This document shows positions 26,077 through 35,615 of a DNA stretch of 64,000 bases, in pieces. A program made the position numbers and the translations under genes. Within the stretch, counting starts at the first letter, position 1; each line of letters opens with the position of its first letter. This DNA comes from Pirellulaceae bacterium (GTDB taxonomy: Bacteria; Planctomycetota; Planctomycetia; Pirellulales; Pirellulaceae): contig BPJU01000001.1 of NCBI GenBank assembly GCA_026004775.1, positions 496,001 through 560,000 of the forward strand, written 5' to 3'. A model generated the notes under the pieces. It searched no databases. It saw nothing but the letters and a program-made list of their open reading frames with translations, and was not told where the DNA came from.

Positions 26077-27138
26077 CTACCAATTACGAATCCAACTTGC
26101 CGGGAAGCGAAACCGTAATTCCCCCTCGCCGCCTATGGCCGCCACATCCAACCACAAGAAAAACTCTTTCACTTGCTCTTTTTTCACTTCGGGAGGCACA
26201 TGAAATACCAGAATATCTGATACGCGTTGGCCGCGGTCCAGGGACGCACTGGGCGTGTGCCCTTTCACATCCAGCTCTTCGGGAATGGCCACCAGCGGGT
26301 ATTGTCGTCCCGTATTGTCCACGAGGTCGACGCCGATCGAACCACCTTTCACCGCCTCGGCATACCAACTGACATACTCGACGGTGTCATCGGCGCGGTT
26401 GCGGATTTCGATGCGCACGGTCAATGCCAGATCATACACGGTCACCGGGCGGCGGGCTTCGTCACGCCCCAGGACCGGGCCCAGTTCCGCCGACTTGACC
26501 GACACTTCGAATGCGCCGAGTTTGAGCGACACCCGCGTGGCATCAGACCAATGTCCTTCGAGCAATTCCCGGGAACTCTTCGATGGGCGTGCCACGGGCA
26601 GTCGCCGATGCGCATCGGCTTCGCCAGCACTTTCCAACCCGGAACGGCGGAGGAAGATGCTACCGAGCCAGAAAACCACACCAGCTACCACAAGGGTACC
26701 TGCTACCACCAGCGTGCCGCGTAGCCAGCGTGCTTCAGCCAGTCGGTTCCACAGGGACTTAACGGCTTGGGTTTCCCCGCTGGTGGCGGTTGCCGCATCG
26801 CAAGCGTCTGAAGCGACCGGAGTCGTTGCCGTATGAGGCGCGGATGGGGGCACATCGGCGGGCCCTGGCACTGCGGCTTGTACGCCCGGCGTTTCCCAGG
26901 GGGCCAGGTAGGGGGTAGCCGGGGCCTTCGGCGCTACCGCAGCCGACCCGCCGCTCGCCGCATGCGGCAAAAACTCGGTATCTGACTTGGGGCTCTCCGC
27001 AAAGGCTACGGCAAAAGATACGGCCACCAGTTGCCGGCAGTGAGGGCAGATAACCGTCTGAACGGTTCCCGCTGTTCCCACAACGAGAAACGCTCCGTGA
27101 CAGATGGGGCACTGTACCGTTTGCTCTGTCGATGACAT
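26077..27138 (-). CDS. Zinc-ribbon protein with one transmembrane helix, DUF4352-like C terminus
   Basis: A 353-residue protein. The N-terminal zinc ribbon is CPIC (10-13) and CPHC (31-34), probably cytoplasmic. A long Ala/Pro-rich linker follows, then one membrane helix (about 142-162, GTLVVAGTLVVAGVVFWLGSI). The last 170 residues are beta-rich and resemble the immunoglobulin-like DUF4352 type (VYDLALTVRIEIRNRADDTVEY...DILVFHVPPEVKKEQVKEF). This layout of MJ0042-type ribbon, membrane helix and outer domain is common in planctomycetes. Function unknown; it could be a sensor or scaffold. ATG 27138. Confidence 0.8.
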   Translation of the reverse strand: MSSTEQTVQCPICHGAFLVVGTAGTVQTVICPHCRQLVAVSFAVAFAESPKSDTEFLPHAASGGSAAVAPKAPATPYLAPWETPGVQAAVPGPADVPPSAPHTATTPVASDACDAATATSGETQAVKSLWNRLAEARWLRGTLVVAGTLVVAGVVFWLGSIFLRRSGLESAGEADAHRRLPVARPSKSSRELLEGHWSDATRVSLKLGAFEVSVKSAELGPVLGRDEARRPVTVYDLALTVRIEIRNRADDTVEYVSWYAEAVKGGSIGVDLVDNTGRQYPLVAIPEELDVKGHTPSASLDRGQRVSDILVFHVPPEVKKEQVKEFFLWLDVAAIGGEGELRFRFPASWIRNW

Positions 27139-27537
27139 CAGCTACGCTCCGAGAAAGACTGGGTTCGACTTCCCGATTCTACCTTTAGCTCAACGGGTCG
27201 CGAACCCCACGGCATGCGCAGCGTGCACGGCGGGTTCGGCGGCCATGCAGGTAATGCGGTGCAGCCGGCACGGTCTAGGCGTGGTGCTTGCTGCAAAAAA
27301 CACGGTGTTTTCGGCCGCTCTTGCACCGTTCGAAACCGGGGACGATACTATCCGCGTTGCACCTGCGCTTGCGCCGCAAACCGATCAACACCCGAAGTTG
27401 CGTCGTCCTGCGGTCGCCGCCGACAAAGTGGGGCGAATCATTGATCGCGAATGATGTGACGAGTGATAGGTCTGACTATCGGTCGCGATTCATCGGCGGG
27501 TTGCTGTACTCTGGACGAGAATCGAGGGGAACCGACT
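27139..27537. other. Non-coding divergent region
   Basis: About 400 bases between the start of the zinc-ribbon gene (minus) and the VOC gene (plus). Both promoters must lie here. I see no RNA gene, repeat or credible small reading frame. Confidence 0.5.
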
Positions 27538-27924
27538 ATGCGACCTGTGATACGGCAGTTGGACCATGTCGCCATCCATGTGAAGGATGTGGAAAGAAGT
27601 TGCCGGTTTTACGAAGAGGTGCTGATGTTGGAGCGGATACCGCGGCCGGCTTTTACCTTTCCCGGTGCTTGGTATCGGTTGGGAGAAACGCAGGAGCTGC
27701 ACCTGATCGGTGACCGCACTGAGGAGGTCCATTCGCATCATCGAGGCAACCACTTTGCGTTGCTGGTAGATGACATCGATGTTTGGGAGGCCCACTTCCG
27801 CGCGCTGCATGTTCCGTATTTGGAGCGGCGCACCAGACCGGACGGGGCGATACAGATTTACGTGGTCGATCCGGATGGCCACTATATTGAGCTCTGTTCA
27901 CCGCCACCCAAGTCCAAGCATTGA
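27538..27924 (+). CDS. VOC superfamily (glyoxalase/bleomycin-resistance) protein
   Basis: A 128-residue single VOC module. The two beta-alpha-beta-beta-beta halves are visible: LDHVAIHVKDVERSCRFYEE with the first metal His, LHLI, then HFALLVDDIDVWEAHFRA and IYVVDPDGHYIELCS with the C-terminal Glu. The GNHFALLVDD half and DPDGHYIEL are typical of glyoxalase I and dioxygenase relatives. The substrate cannot be deduced. ATG 27538 is 8 bases after GAGGGGA; the open frame extends upstream to 27463 but without a better start. The SDR gene follows about 107 bases downstream. Confidence 0.88.
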   Translation: MRPVIRQLDHVAIHVKDVERSCRFYEEVLMLERIPRPAFTFPGAWYRLGETQELHLIGDRTEEVHSHHRGNHFALLVDDIDVWEAHFRALHVPYLERRTRPDGAIQIYVVDPDGHYIELCSPPPKSKH

Positions 27925-28031
27925 AAGACGGCCGTCGGCTGCTCATCGTGCTGCCTGTGGGATGGCGGCTTGTGGCATGCAAATGGCGGTCGGTCCATGG
28001 TGTGTAGCGTACCTTTGCAGGTAAGTTGGGT

Positions 28032-28841
28032 ATGGAATTGCAGTTGGAAGGTGACGTGGCGTTGGTGGTGGGTGGCGCCCAGGGGATTGGATATGCCATC
28101 GTGCGAGCCTTTGCTCAGGAAGGTGCCCGCGTGGCGATATGGGACGTGGCCGAGGCGACACCGGAAGTGGCCCGCCGGTGTGCCGAAGAGACCGGAAAAA
28201 CGGTCACGGGGCAAGTGGTCGACGTGACGGATTACCAGCAGGTGTGCCGAGCGAGGGACGAGCTGCTGGATCAGGTTTCATCGTGCCGTCATGTGGTATA
28301 TGCCGTGGGAGCGGGTTCAGGCAAATATGGTTTTCCGTTTTGGGATCTGGAGCCGGCGGACTGGCCTCGAGTGCTTGACGTAAACCTGCTTGGTGCGGTC
28401 CATGTGAGCCATGCGCTGGTGGACGCACTGCGGCGATCTGCGCCGTCCACGCTATTGTTCCTGTCGTCGGTAGCCGGCCAGATCGGCTCGCAAACCGATC
28501 CTCCCTACAGCGCCGCCAAGGCCGCTCTTATCAACTTTGCCCAGTGCGCGGCGAAGGATTTGGCGCCCTACCAGGTGCGCGTCAACACCATCTGCCCCGG
28601 CATGATCAAGACTCGATTGAACCGTTCCGTCTGGGAGGCCTGGTATCGCAAACAGCCTCCGGAAAAACGCATGGATTACGAAGCGTGGGCCGAAGAAAAA
28701 ATCCGGCGCGTGGCTCCCTTGGGAAGGTGGCAGACGCCTGAAGACGTGGCGGCCCTGGCCGTGTTCCTGGCGTCCCCTCGAGCCGCCAACATCACGGGAC
28801 AAACGCTCAACGTGGATGGGGGCCAGGTGATGCACTGGTAA
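28032..28841 (+). CDS. Short-chain dehydrogenase/reductase
   Basis: A 269-residue classical SDR. The cofactor motif is VVGGAQGIGYAIVRAF, the catalytic pair lies in YSAAKAALINFAQ, the Ser in LFLSSVAGQIG, and RVNTICPGMIKT plus the C-terminal NITGQTLNVDGG complete the family pattern. Asp or Arg preference at the end of strand 2 (AIWDVAEA) suggests NAD(H). The substrate is unknown. ATG 28032 is used; a TTG at 28026 would add two residues. Confidence 0.9.
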   Translation: MELQLEGDVALVVGGAQGIGYAIVRAFAQEGARVAIWDVAEATPEVARRCAEETGKTVTGQVVDVTDYQQVCRARDELLDQVSSCRHVVYAVGAGSGKYGFPFWDLEPADWPRVLDVNLLGAVHVSHALVDALRRSAPSTLLFLSSVAGQIGSQTDPPYSAAKAALINFAQCAAKDLAPYQVRVNTICPGMIKTRLNRSVWEAWYRKQPPEKRMDYEAWAEEKIRRVAPLGRWQTPEDVAALAVFLASPRAANITGQTLNVDGGQVMHW

Positions 28842-29069
28842 TGTTGCCATTCGCCTGCTGCGTAGCGACGCGGATGCCATGAGTCACCTCCGGGCAGGCT
28901 GCCTCGCTATCAAGGCCGGAATGAGTGTTCATTCTTCCCGGAGAATCCAATTAGCCCTCCGGCGCCCGCGTCACGGTCTCCCGGAACCGGCCAGTCACTC
29001 AGGAGAAGGAAACGCCGGCATGATTCCAACACGGCCCGAAAATGTGTTAGGCGACGGGGAGTTTTTACA

Positions 29070-30371
29070 GTGAAAGATTCCAGCGATTTGCCGGTCAGCG
29101 GTAGCGTGCCGGCCAGTGCGAGCGCGGCCGCCAGTGAATCGGCTAAATCGGGCAAGTGGTTGAATGCGACGGTCATTGGGATTGTGACCGCCACCTTTTT
29201 TTCGGACTTTTCTCACGAGATGTGCACGGCGGTCTTGCCGCTATATCTGATGCAGGCGGGTCTGGGGCCAGCCTCGCTGGGGCTTATCGAAGGTGTGGCG
29301 GACTTCCTCGTGAGCTTGTCGAAGTTGGGCGGAGGCGTTCTGGGCCACTACGTAGCGAGAAAACGCCCCTGGGTGGCCAGCGGGTATCTGGTGACGGCTG
29401 TAGCAACCGCAGCCATGGGGTTGGTGCGGAATACCTGGTCCCTGTTGCTGTTGCGGAGCGTGGCGTGGATCGGGCGCGGGTACCGAAGTCCGATGCGAGA
29501 CTATCTGCTTTCGGACGCAGTAGATCGGCAATACTACGGGCGAGCTTATGGGCTGGAACGTGCCGGGGACATGCTGGGAGCCGTAGCCGGGCCGTGTGTG
29601 GCAGCGATCTTCGTTTTAGCTGGGATGTCATTTCAATCCATCATTCTTATCACGGCAGTTCCCGGATTGATAGCAGCCATGGCTTTTTGGGGGCTTGTGC
29701 GGGAGAAGGTAGCTGAACCAAAAGTGGTTTCAAAGGAGAAGAAAGAAGTTGCGCGGTTTCCTCTTCGTTTCTGGTTCTTTCTGGGAGGTGTAACTCTGTT
29801 TGGGCTGGGGGACTTTTCGCGTACTTTCTTGATACTGCTGGCTGCCAGCGCTTTTGGAGCGGATGCCGGACAGTCCAACGCGGTGTTGTCGTTAGCGGTA
29901 GTGGTCTACCTTGCTCATAACGCGATCAGTGCCGTTGCGGCGTACCCGGCTGGAGCCTGGGCCGATCGGGTACCCAAGATCCGCGTGTTGCTGGTTGGTT
30001 ATATCTTGGGCGTGGCAACCAATGCATTGCTTGCCGGGGCCAGCGGCAGTTGGCTCGGAGTCGTCGCCGCAGTGGCTCTTTCCGGCATCTATATCGCCGT
30101 AGAGGAGACGGTGGAAAAAGCCGCCGCGGCGGAATTGCTGCCTCGGCAATTGCGGAACCTGGGCTTCGGAGTACTCGCCTGTGCCAATGCCGTCGGAGAC
30201 ATGGTCTCCAGTTTGCTGGTAGGCTGGTTGTTGGCCAAAGGCTCACCTCAGTGGGCTTTTGGGGTGGCAGCGGGATTTGGAGCGGCGGGAGTGGTTTGGA
30301 TTTCTTTCTTGGCAATGACCGTCGGCTCTGCCCAGATGGGTGCGGGTGAATCGGAAGGCCAACCAGTGTGA
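29070..30371 (+). CDS. MFS transporter
   Basis: A 433-residue protein with about 12 hydrophobic segments split into two halves by a charged loop near residue 210-225 (EKVAEPKVVSKEKKEVARF). The first half carries the motif A-like loop after helix 2 (GHYVARKRPWVASG), and FSDFSHEMCTAVLPLYL at helix 1 resembles a subgroup of planctomycete and proteobacterial MFS permeases annotated as drug or unknown transporters. Substrate unknown. GTG 29070 with GGGGAG 8 bases upstream. A dispersed hairpin repeat lies just downstream. Confidence 0.9.
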   Translation: MKDSSDLPVSGSVPASASAAASESAKSGKWLNATVIGIVTATFFSDFSHEMCTAVLPLYLMQAGLGPASLGLIEGVADFLVSLSKLGGGVLGHYVARKRPWVASGYLVTAVATAAMGLVRNTWSLLLLRSVAWIGRGYRSPMRDYLLSDAVDRQYYGRAYGLERAGDMLGAVAGPCVAAIFVLAGMSFQSIILITAVPGLIAAMAFWGLVREKVAEPKVVSKEKKEVARFPLRFWFFLGGVTLFGLGDFSRTFLILLAASAFGADAGQSNAVLSLAVVVYLAHNAISAVAAYPAGAWADRVPKIRVLLVGYILGVATNALLAGASGSWLGVVAAVALSGIYIAVEETVEKAAAAELLPRQLRNLGFGVLACANAVGDMVSSLLVGWLLAKGSPQWAFGVAAGFGAAGVVWISFLAMTVGSAQMGAGESEGQPV

Positions 30372-30392
30372 AATTGGTCTGGGCCCCATCAC

Positions 30393-30560
30393 GTGGCACG
30401 GCCATCCCGGCTGTGTGGGTCACCTGGTTGTGGCACGGCCATCCCGGCCGTGTGGGTCACCCAAGACGTTGGTTAACACAGGTGTGGAACGCGGGCTGCG
30501 CAGCAAAGACTTCCTTGTGATGGAAACTCGCCTCCCCACGGGCGAGGACGCCCGTGCCAC
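30393..30560 (+). repeat. Two-hairpin dispersed repeat with duplicated left hairpin
   Basis: The full unit is 30430-30560 (131 bases), framed by GTGGCACGG at the left and its complement at the right. A second, slightly changed copy of the left hairpin alone precedes it at 30393-30424. It sits between the convergent MFS and DUF1501 genes. Same length as the unit at 13157-13287, with no gaps between the two. Confidence 0.85.
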
Positions 30561-30572
30561 GCTTCCGTTCCC

Positions 30573-32042
30573 CTAGGCCAAAATATCCCGTACCGGCTCC
30601 CCTTCGTTCAATGTGGCTCGCTCGGGCCGCCCCTTGTAATGGTAGACAAGCTTCATGTGGTCGATGCCCAACAGATACAAGATCGTAGCGTGGAGATCAT
30701 GCACGTGCACTCGGTTTTCCACCGCATGCAACCCGATTTCATCGGTGGCTCCATACACGTAGCCTGCCTTCACACCACCGCCGGCCATCCACATAGTAAA
30801 GCCGTACGGATTATGGTCGCGCCCGTCCCCCTTTTCGCTCATCGGCGTGCGGCCGAATTCGCCTCCCCACACGACCAGCGTTTCCTCCAACAGACCCCGG
30901 CGTTTGAGGTCTTGGATCAGGCCGGCCACAGGCTTGTCTGACTCGCGGCAGTTCTTGCCGTGGTTTTCTTCCAACTTCGAATGAGCATCCCAGCGGCTGC
31001 CGGCGCCATGATAGAGTTGCACAAAACGCACACCTCGCTCGACCAGACGCCGAGCCAACAAGCACATGCGGCCGAAGCGGTCCGTCGGCTCTTCTCCAAT
31101 GCCATACAAAGCCAGTGTCTCGGCCGTTTCCTGCGACAAATCCACCGCCAACGGGGCAGCCGCCTGCATACGGAAGGCGAGTTCGTAGCTGCGGATCTTG
31201 GCTTCCAGCTCCGATTCCTCCGGATGCATCCGGGCAAACCGCCGATCCAGCTCCCGCAGCAGGTCCCTTTTTCCCGACTGACGCTCCATGCCGATGCCGG
31301 GCGGGTTCGCCAGATCGCGTATCGGATCTCCTTCGGTGCGCAGTGCCACACCCTGATAACGCGCCGGCATGAAACCGGAACTCCAGTTCCGCGCCCCGTT
31401 GACCACCTTGTTCGGAGCGTCCTCCAGCACAATGAACGCCGGCAGGTTTTGGTTTTCCGTTCCCAGACCGTAGCTAACCCAAGCCCCCAACGACGGACGC
31501 CCACCCAGGATGGAGCCGGTGTTCATCTGGCAAACGCCGTTCGAATGGTTCAAGCCATTGGCCCAGCATGATCGGATGATGGTGAGGTCGTCGACGCAGG
31601 TTGCGATGTGCGGCAACCAATCGCTTACCCAAATACCCGACTGGCCATGTTGTTTCCACCTGCGTCGCGACGCCATCAGCGGTGCGTCATACTCGCCCAT
31701 GGGAGTAATTACCGGCCCGAACGATTCCGGCAGTGGCTGGCCGGCAAGTTTTTCCAGGACCGGCTTCGGGTCGAACAGATCGATATGGCTGGGACCTCCC
31801 TCCATGAAAAGGAAGATCACACTCTTGGCTCGCGGTGAAAAATGCGGGCCAACCGCTTGTCTATTCAAAGGATCCTTCGGTTGTTTTTGCTCGCCAAAAG
31901 CAACTTCTTGCGACAGAAGATACTGAAATGCCAGCGCGCCGAATCCCATACCACAATGCGCGAGCATTTCTCGCCGAGTAACATAGTGGACTCGGTGAGG
32001 CGGACGCAGTTGCCATGAAGAATGCCTGTCGAGCTTGCTCAT
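30573..32042 (-). CDS. DUF1501 protein with Tat signal, paired with PSD1 cytochrome
   Basis: A 489-residue DUF1501 (sulfatase-like fold) protein with a twin-arginine motif (TRREMLAHCGMGFGALAF). Landmarks are SVIFLFMEGGPSHIDLFDPKP, NHSNGVCQMNTGS, the YHGAGSRWDAHSKLEENH segment and VVWGGEFGRTPMSEKGDGRD, where the Asp and His residues would bind metal. The C-terminal DLHATILYLLGIDH is highly conserved in the family. The start is ATG 32042; one codon upstream is a TTG. It begins 9 bases after the stop of the DUF1553 cytochrome gene, the standard planctomycete gene pair. The real substrate of these pairs is not established. Confidence 0.93.
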   Translation of the reverse strand: MSKLDRHSSWQLRPPHRVHYVTRREMLAHCGMGFGALAFQYLLSQEVAFGEQKQPKDPLNRQAVGPHFSPRAKSVIFLFMEGGPSHIDLFDPKPVLEKLAGQPLPESFGPVITPMGEYDAPLMASRRRWKQHGQSGIWVSDWLPHIATCVDDLTIIRSCWANGLNHSNGVCQMNTGSILGGRPSLGAWVSYGLGTENQNLPAFIVLEDAPNKVVNGARNWSSGFMPARYQGVALRTEGDPIRDLANPPGIGMERQSGKRDLLRELDRRFARMHPEESELEAKIRSYELAFRMQAAAPLAVDLSQETAETLALYGIGEEPTDRFGRMCLLARRLVERGVRFVQLYHGAGSRWDAHSKLEENHGKNCRESDKPVAGLIQDLKRRGLLEETLVVWGGEFGRTPMSEKGDGRDHNPYGFTMWMAGGGVKAGYVYGATDEIGLHAVENRVHVHDLHATILYLLGIDHMKLVYHYKGRPERATLNEGEPVRDILA

Positions 32043-32051
32043 CAACCGGTC

Positions 32052-34562
32052 TCACTCCACATACAAAAACTCACTGGAATTCAACAGCACATGACACAAA
32101 TCTACCCACGCCTGGCGCCGGCTTTCTGCCGCCTCCACCGGCTGGGGTGCTTCGCTTGCCACACGGGCGGCCTGCTTTTCCAGAAACGACCGCATCACCT
32201 GAAGATCCGTTTCCTCGGCAGGTCTGCCGAACAACGTGCGGCATAGCCAGTCGATCCGCTGCTGATCGTCTTGGGAAACAGCCAGCGCCCGCGAGGCAAG
32301 TTTTGCGGCGATGGCGACCGACTGCTTGTTATTCATCATCAGAAGCGCCTGCAGAGGCGTGGTGGTCGTGTGGCGCTGGGCAACACTACTAAAACCGTCC
32401 GGAGCATCGAAAACTTCTAACAGCGGATCGTGCTGGTTGCGCCAAACTTTCAGATAGATGGAGCGCACCGGTTCTGTGTAATCCGAGGACGGGCCTGCTC
32501 CCCGGTCCACCAGTTGCCCGCTTACCAACAACAGCGAATCTCGTATCTGTTCGGCAGTCAACCGCCGCACCCGCCAATGCCATAGCAGCCGATTCTGCGG
32601 GTCGATGGCCATCGCCGCCGCCAGGTTCGGATGCCGCGATCCCTGCTGGTAGACGGCCGAGGTCATTATCAGCCGGTGGAGCCACTTCAGACTCCATCCG
32701 TTCGCCATAAACTCCGCCGCCAACCAGTCGAGCAATTCCGGATGGCTGGGGCCTTCGCCCAGACGCCCAAAATCACTGCTGGTGGCGACCAACCCCTGTC
32801 CAAAATGGTATTGCCATACACGATTGACGATGACGCGCGCGGTGAGCGGGTTGCGTGGATCGACCATCCAGCGAGCCAACGCCAAACGGCGTCCTGTGGT
32901 TTGCGAGTGGGGCGCGACGATAGCCGGCGCGGCTAAATCCAATACACTCAAAGTCCCCGGCTCGACCGCCTCCTTGCCGTCCGGTCCACCCAGCCAAGTG
33001 GGCGGGGCCTCGGGCCCCACGTCCGACACGCTCATCAGACACGGTGGCTCGGCGGGCTTCATCGCATCGTACTGGGCCAATTGACGGCAAAGCGCGTCGT
33101 ATTCTTCTTTGGCCTGACCTTGGAGCTTGCCATCCATCTTGAGGTTTTGCTGCTCCAATTCGACTTGCCGCCACGCCAAGCGCGCGATCTGCTCTTCATA
33201 CGGAGTACGCTCTACAGGCGATTTGCGCAGCATAGGCCGCACGTCTTTGGGAAATTTATCGATTGCCGCATCGGCCACTTTTTGGCGAAAGGGTGCTTCG
33301 ATCGCCGCGATCTTGTGCCGCAAGTCAGCCGTGGCCGCCTCGTATTCGAGCCGCGCACGCTGATAGGCCGCGTATTCGGCGTCGGCCACCGCCGGCACAT
33401 CGTCCCGCAACACCATCGGCTCAAAATAGGCCCGGAACCGGTAATAATCCCGTTGCGGGATCGGGTCGAACTTGTGATCATGGCAACGGGCACAACCCAA
33501 ACCCACGGCCAAGAACACCTCGGCCGTCACGTCCACCACTTCCGAAATCATCCAGTGCCACTGAGTGCGGACGTCGCGCTGGTTGTATTCGTAAATTGTG
33601 TGCCGCAAAAAACCGGTGGCGGCTAGAACCTGCGGATCGCCCGGGGCCAATTCATCCCCCGCCAGTTGCTCGATTACGAACTGGTTGTACGGCTTGTCGG
33701 TATTGAACGCATCGATCACGTAGTCCCGATACCGATACGCGCTTGGGCGGTAGGCATCCTGTTTGTAGCCGTCCGATTCGGCATACCGCACAAGATCGAG
33801 CCAGTGGCGTGCCCAGTGGCGGCCATAGTTCGGATGCTCTAGAAGCTGATCGACCAGCCGCGCAAAGGCGTCGGGCCTCTGATCGGCAACGAACGCCTCC
33901 ACCTGCTCGGCAGTGGGAGGCAGCCCCCATAGATCGAAATAGGCTCGTCGAACCAATTCGCGTTTATCGGCTGCCGGAGCCGGCTCCAGTCCTGCTTCGG
34001 CCAAACGCTGTTCGATAAACGCATCGACAGGCGTGCGAGCCCATGTGCTGGAAACCTCGGGAACCTCTATCGGCCGCAGGGGCTGATAGGCCCAGTGTGC
34101 GCGATCTTCTGGAGTAATCTCCTTGCCCTTGGGACGCACAGCCAACGACGAGCCCTCCACGACCTGCGGCCACGGTGCCCCCAGCCGCACCCAGCGCTCG
34201 AGCACCGCAATCGCTTCGTCCGGTAGCCTTCCCGTCGGCGGCATCTGGAGCCCCTCGTAGTGCACCGCGGAAATCAAAAGACTCTCCTGCGGATTGCCTG
34301 GCTCGACCGCCGGCCCAGATTCACCCCCCGACAGGATCGCTTCTCGCGAATCCAGCCGTAAACCCCCACGCTGCTTTTCGGGCCCGTGGCACTTCCAACA
34401 ATGCTCAGCCAAAAGGGGCCGCACTTGCTGCTCAAAAAAACGCAGTGCAGCCGACTCGGACAAATCCTCCGCATGTGCACGAGGCATCTGGCACAAAAGC
34501 AGGGCAAATGTCAGAACTGCCACCACAAGGCTGGACGTCTTGCCTTTTCCTGCCATCAGCAT
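32052..34562 (-). CDS. PSCyt1-DUF1549-DUF1553 (PSD1) planctomycete cytochrome
   Basis: An 836-residue exported protein. A signal peptide (about 9-31) is followed by the planctomycete cytochrome domain PSCyt1 with the heme motif CWKCH (55-59) in EHCWKCHGPEKQRGGLRLD. Next are DUF1549/PSCyt2 (VDAFIEQRLAEAGLEP...HWLDLVRYAESDGY), a second CxxCH (CARCHDHKFDPIPQRDYY), a charged coiled-coil-like middle, and DUF1553/PSD1 (NPLTARVIVNRVWQYHFG). The chemistry is not known; an extracytoplasmic redox role coupled to the following DUF1501 gene is inferred from constant pairing in the phylum. ATG 34562. Confidence 0.94.
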   Translation of the reverse strand: MLMAGKGKTSSLVVAVLTFALLLCQMPRAHAEDLSESAALRFFEQQVRPLLAEHCWKCHGPEKQRGGLRLDSREAILSGGESGPAVEPGNPQESLLISAVHYEGLQMPPTGRLPDEAIAVLERWVRLGAPWPQVVEGSSLAVRPKGKEITPEDRAHWAYQPLRPIEVPEVSSTWARTPVDAFIEQRLAEAGLEPAPAADKRELVRRAYFDLWGLPPTAEQVEAFVADQRPDAFARLVDQLLEHPNYGRHWARHWLDLVRYAESDGYKQDAYRPSAYRYRDYVIDAFNTDKPYNQFVIEQLAGDELAPGDPQVLAATGFLRHTIYEYNQRDVRTQWHWMISEVVDVTAEVFLAVGLGCARCHDHKFDPIPQRDYYRFRAYFEPMVLRDDVPAVADAEYAAYQRARLEYEAATADLRHKIAAIEAPFRQKVADAAIDKFPKDVRPMLRKSPVERTPYEEQIARLAWRQVELEQQNLKMDGKLQGQAKEEYDALCRQLAQYDAMKPAEPPCLMSVSDVGPEAPPTWLGGPDGKEAVEPGTLSVLDLAAPAIVAPHSQTTGRRLALARWMVDPRNPLTARVIVNRVWQYHFGQGLVATSSDFGRLGEGPSHPELLDWLAAEFMANGWSLKWLHRLIMTSAVYQQGSRHPNLAAAMAIDPQNRLLWHWRVRRLTAEQIRDSLLLVSGQLVDRGAGPSSDYTEPVRSIYLKVWRNQHDPLLEVFDAPDGFSSVAQRHTTTTPLQALLMMNNKQSVAIAAKLASRALAVSQDDQQRIDWLCRTLFGRPAEETDLQVMRSFLEKQAARVASEAPQPVEAAESRRQAWVDLCHVLLNSSEFLYVE

Positions 34563-34871
34563 CTTTCTTCACTCAAAGGCGGGAGACCCGGAACACGCCG
34601 GTCCAACTGTCGGCCCGTTCGTTCGGGCGGAGGGTAATACTGCTCCAAATAGCTGGAAGCTCTAATATGGTACCAACTTGCGCGCCCCGCACGCAAGCAC
34701 TTTTGCCGTAAATCGGTCAAGCCTCAGAACGACCGCAGGCCCTTTTACGCTTTCACTGAACAACGGGTGATACCGATGGCATTGGTTGTGCGGAATAACA
34801 CCCCAATACGAGGGGCGCCTCATTGGGACCATCGCACCGCCCGCCAAGCGACTGCGGCGCAGGAAGGCCGC
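34563..34871. other. Non-coding stretch
   Basis: Separates the PSD1 gene start from the end of the next minus-strand gene, so it should hold the PSD1/DUF1501 promoter. No repeat or RNA recognised. Confidence 0.5.
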
Positions 34872-35615
34872 CTATTGTCTTGCGATCGTTTCGTACAACG
34901 GCCGCAGGATCGAGTCCACCACGTAATTATCGAGTACCTCGTTTCCCCACGCCGCCAAGGCTTCCAGAACGTCCACAAACTGTTCGGACGTATCGAGGCT
35001 GCCGAAGCGGCGTACCGCCACATAAACGCTCAACTGCTCGTCGGGATACTCGCCGGTCTTGATATGTTGAGCCGTCGTGCGGGTTTCGAACGAGATGCGG
35101 CAGTGGGTGCGGCAACTTCGGTCCAGCGAAAACTGAAGCGCCGGCTCATACCCGGTCAATACCAGCTCCGGGTGGAAGCTGATCCGATCGAATGCCGGAA
35201 TCAATCCCAGGGCTTCGGCCAGCAATTGGTTGTGGTTTCCCCGATACGTAAAGTCGAAGCCATATACCAGCGTCAGCGACTCACAATCCAATCCGCTGAT
35301 CGACAGCAGATACGGTACGCATTCGAGCACCTGGCGATGCTGAGCCAACGCGTCCTCGACAGCAGGTGGATTGACATATCCGGAACAGACCCGCCGCGGT
35401 TCGAGGCTGGCCCAGCGGTATCCCGGTCGCTCGCGGTCCTCTTCCAAAATCAGCTCTTGCCGATCCCGGTTGTAAAAGTTCCGCATCGACGGGTAAAGCT
35501 TGCGCAACTGGTCGAAAAAGTGAAGCAGCGTCTCGCGATCGCTCGAAAGCTCCATCTCCGTATTGAGGTGCATGTTGACATAATACTCATCACTCAATTC
35601 ACGGTAGGCGTTCAT
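34872..35615 (-). CDS. Protein of unknown function, probably planctomycete-conserved
   Basis: A 247-residue soluble protein from ATG 35615 (MNAYRELSDEYYVNMHLNTE). No signal peptide or membrane segment. The sequence is well mixed, with many aromatic and charged residues. The middle (CESLTLVYGFDFTYRGNHNQLLAEAL) and the C-terminal NYVVDSILRPLYET look structured. I recall this N terminus as typical of a conserved planctomycete family, but I can give no function. An in-frame extension to 35657 adds an Arg/Lys-rich stretch and lacks a good start. Confidence 0.75.
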   Translation of the reverse strand: MNAYRELSDEYYVNMHLNTEMELSSDRETLLHFFDQLRKLYPSMRNFYNRDRQELILEEDRERPGYRWASLEPRRVCSGYVNPPAVEDALAQHRQVLECVPYLLSISGLDCESLTLVYGFDFTYRGNHNQLLAEALGLIPAFDRISFHPELVLTGYEPALQFSLDRSCRTHCRISFETRTTAQHIKTGEYPDEQLSVYVAVRRFGSLDTSEQFVDVLEALAAWGNEVLDNYVVDSILRPLYETIARQ

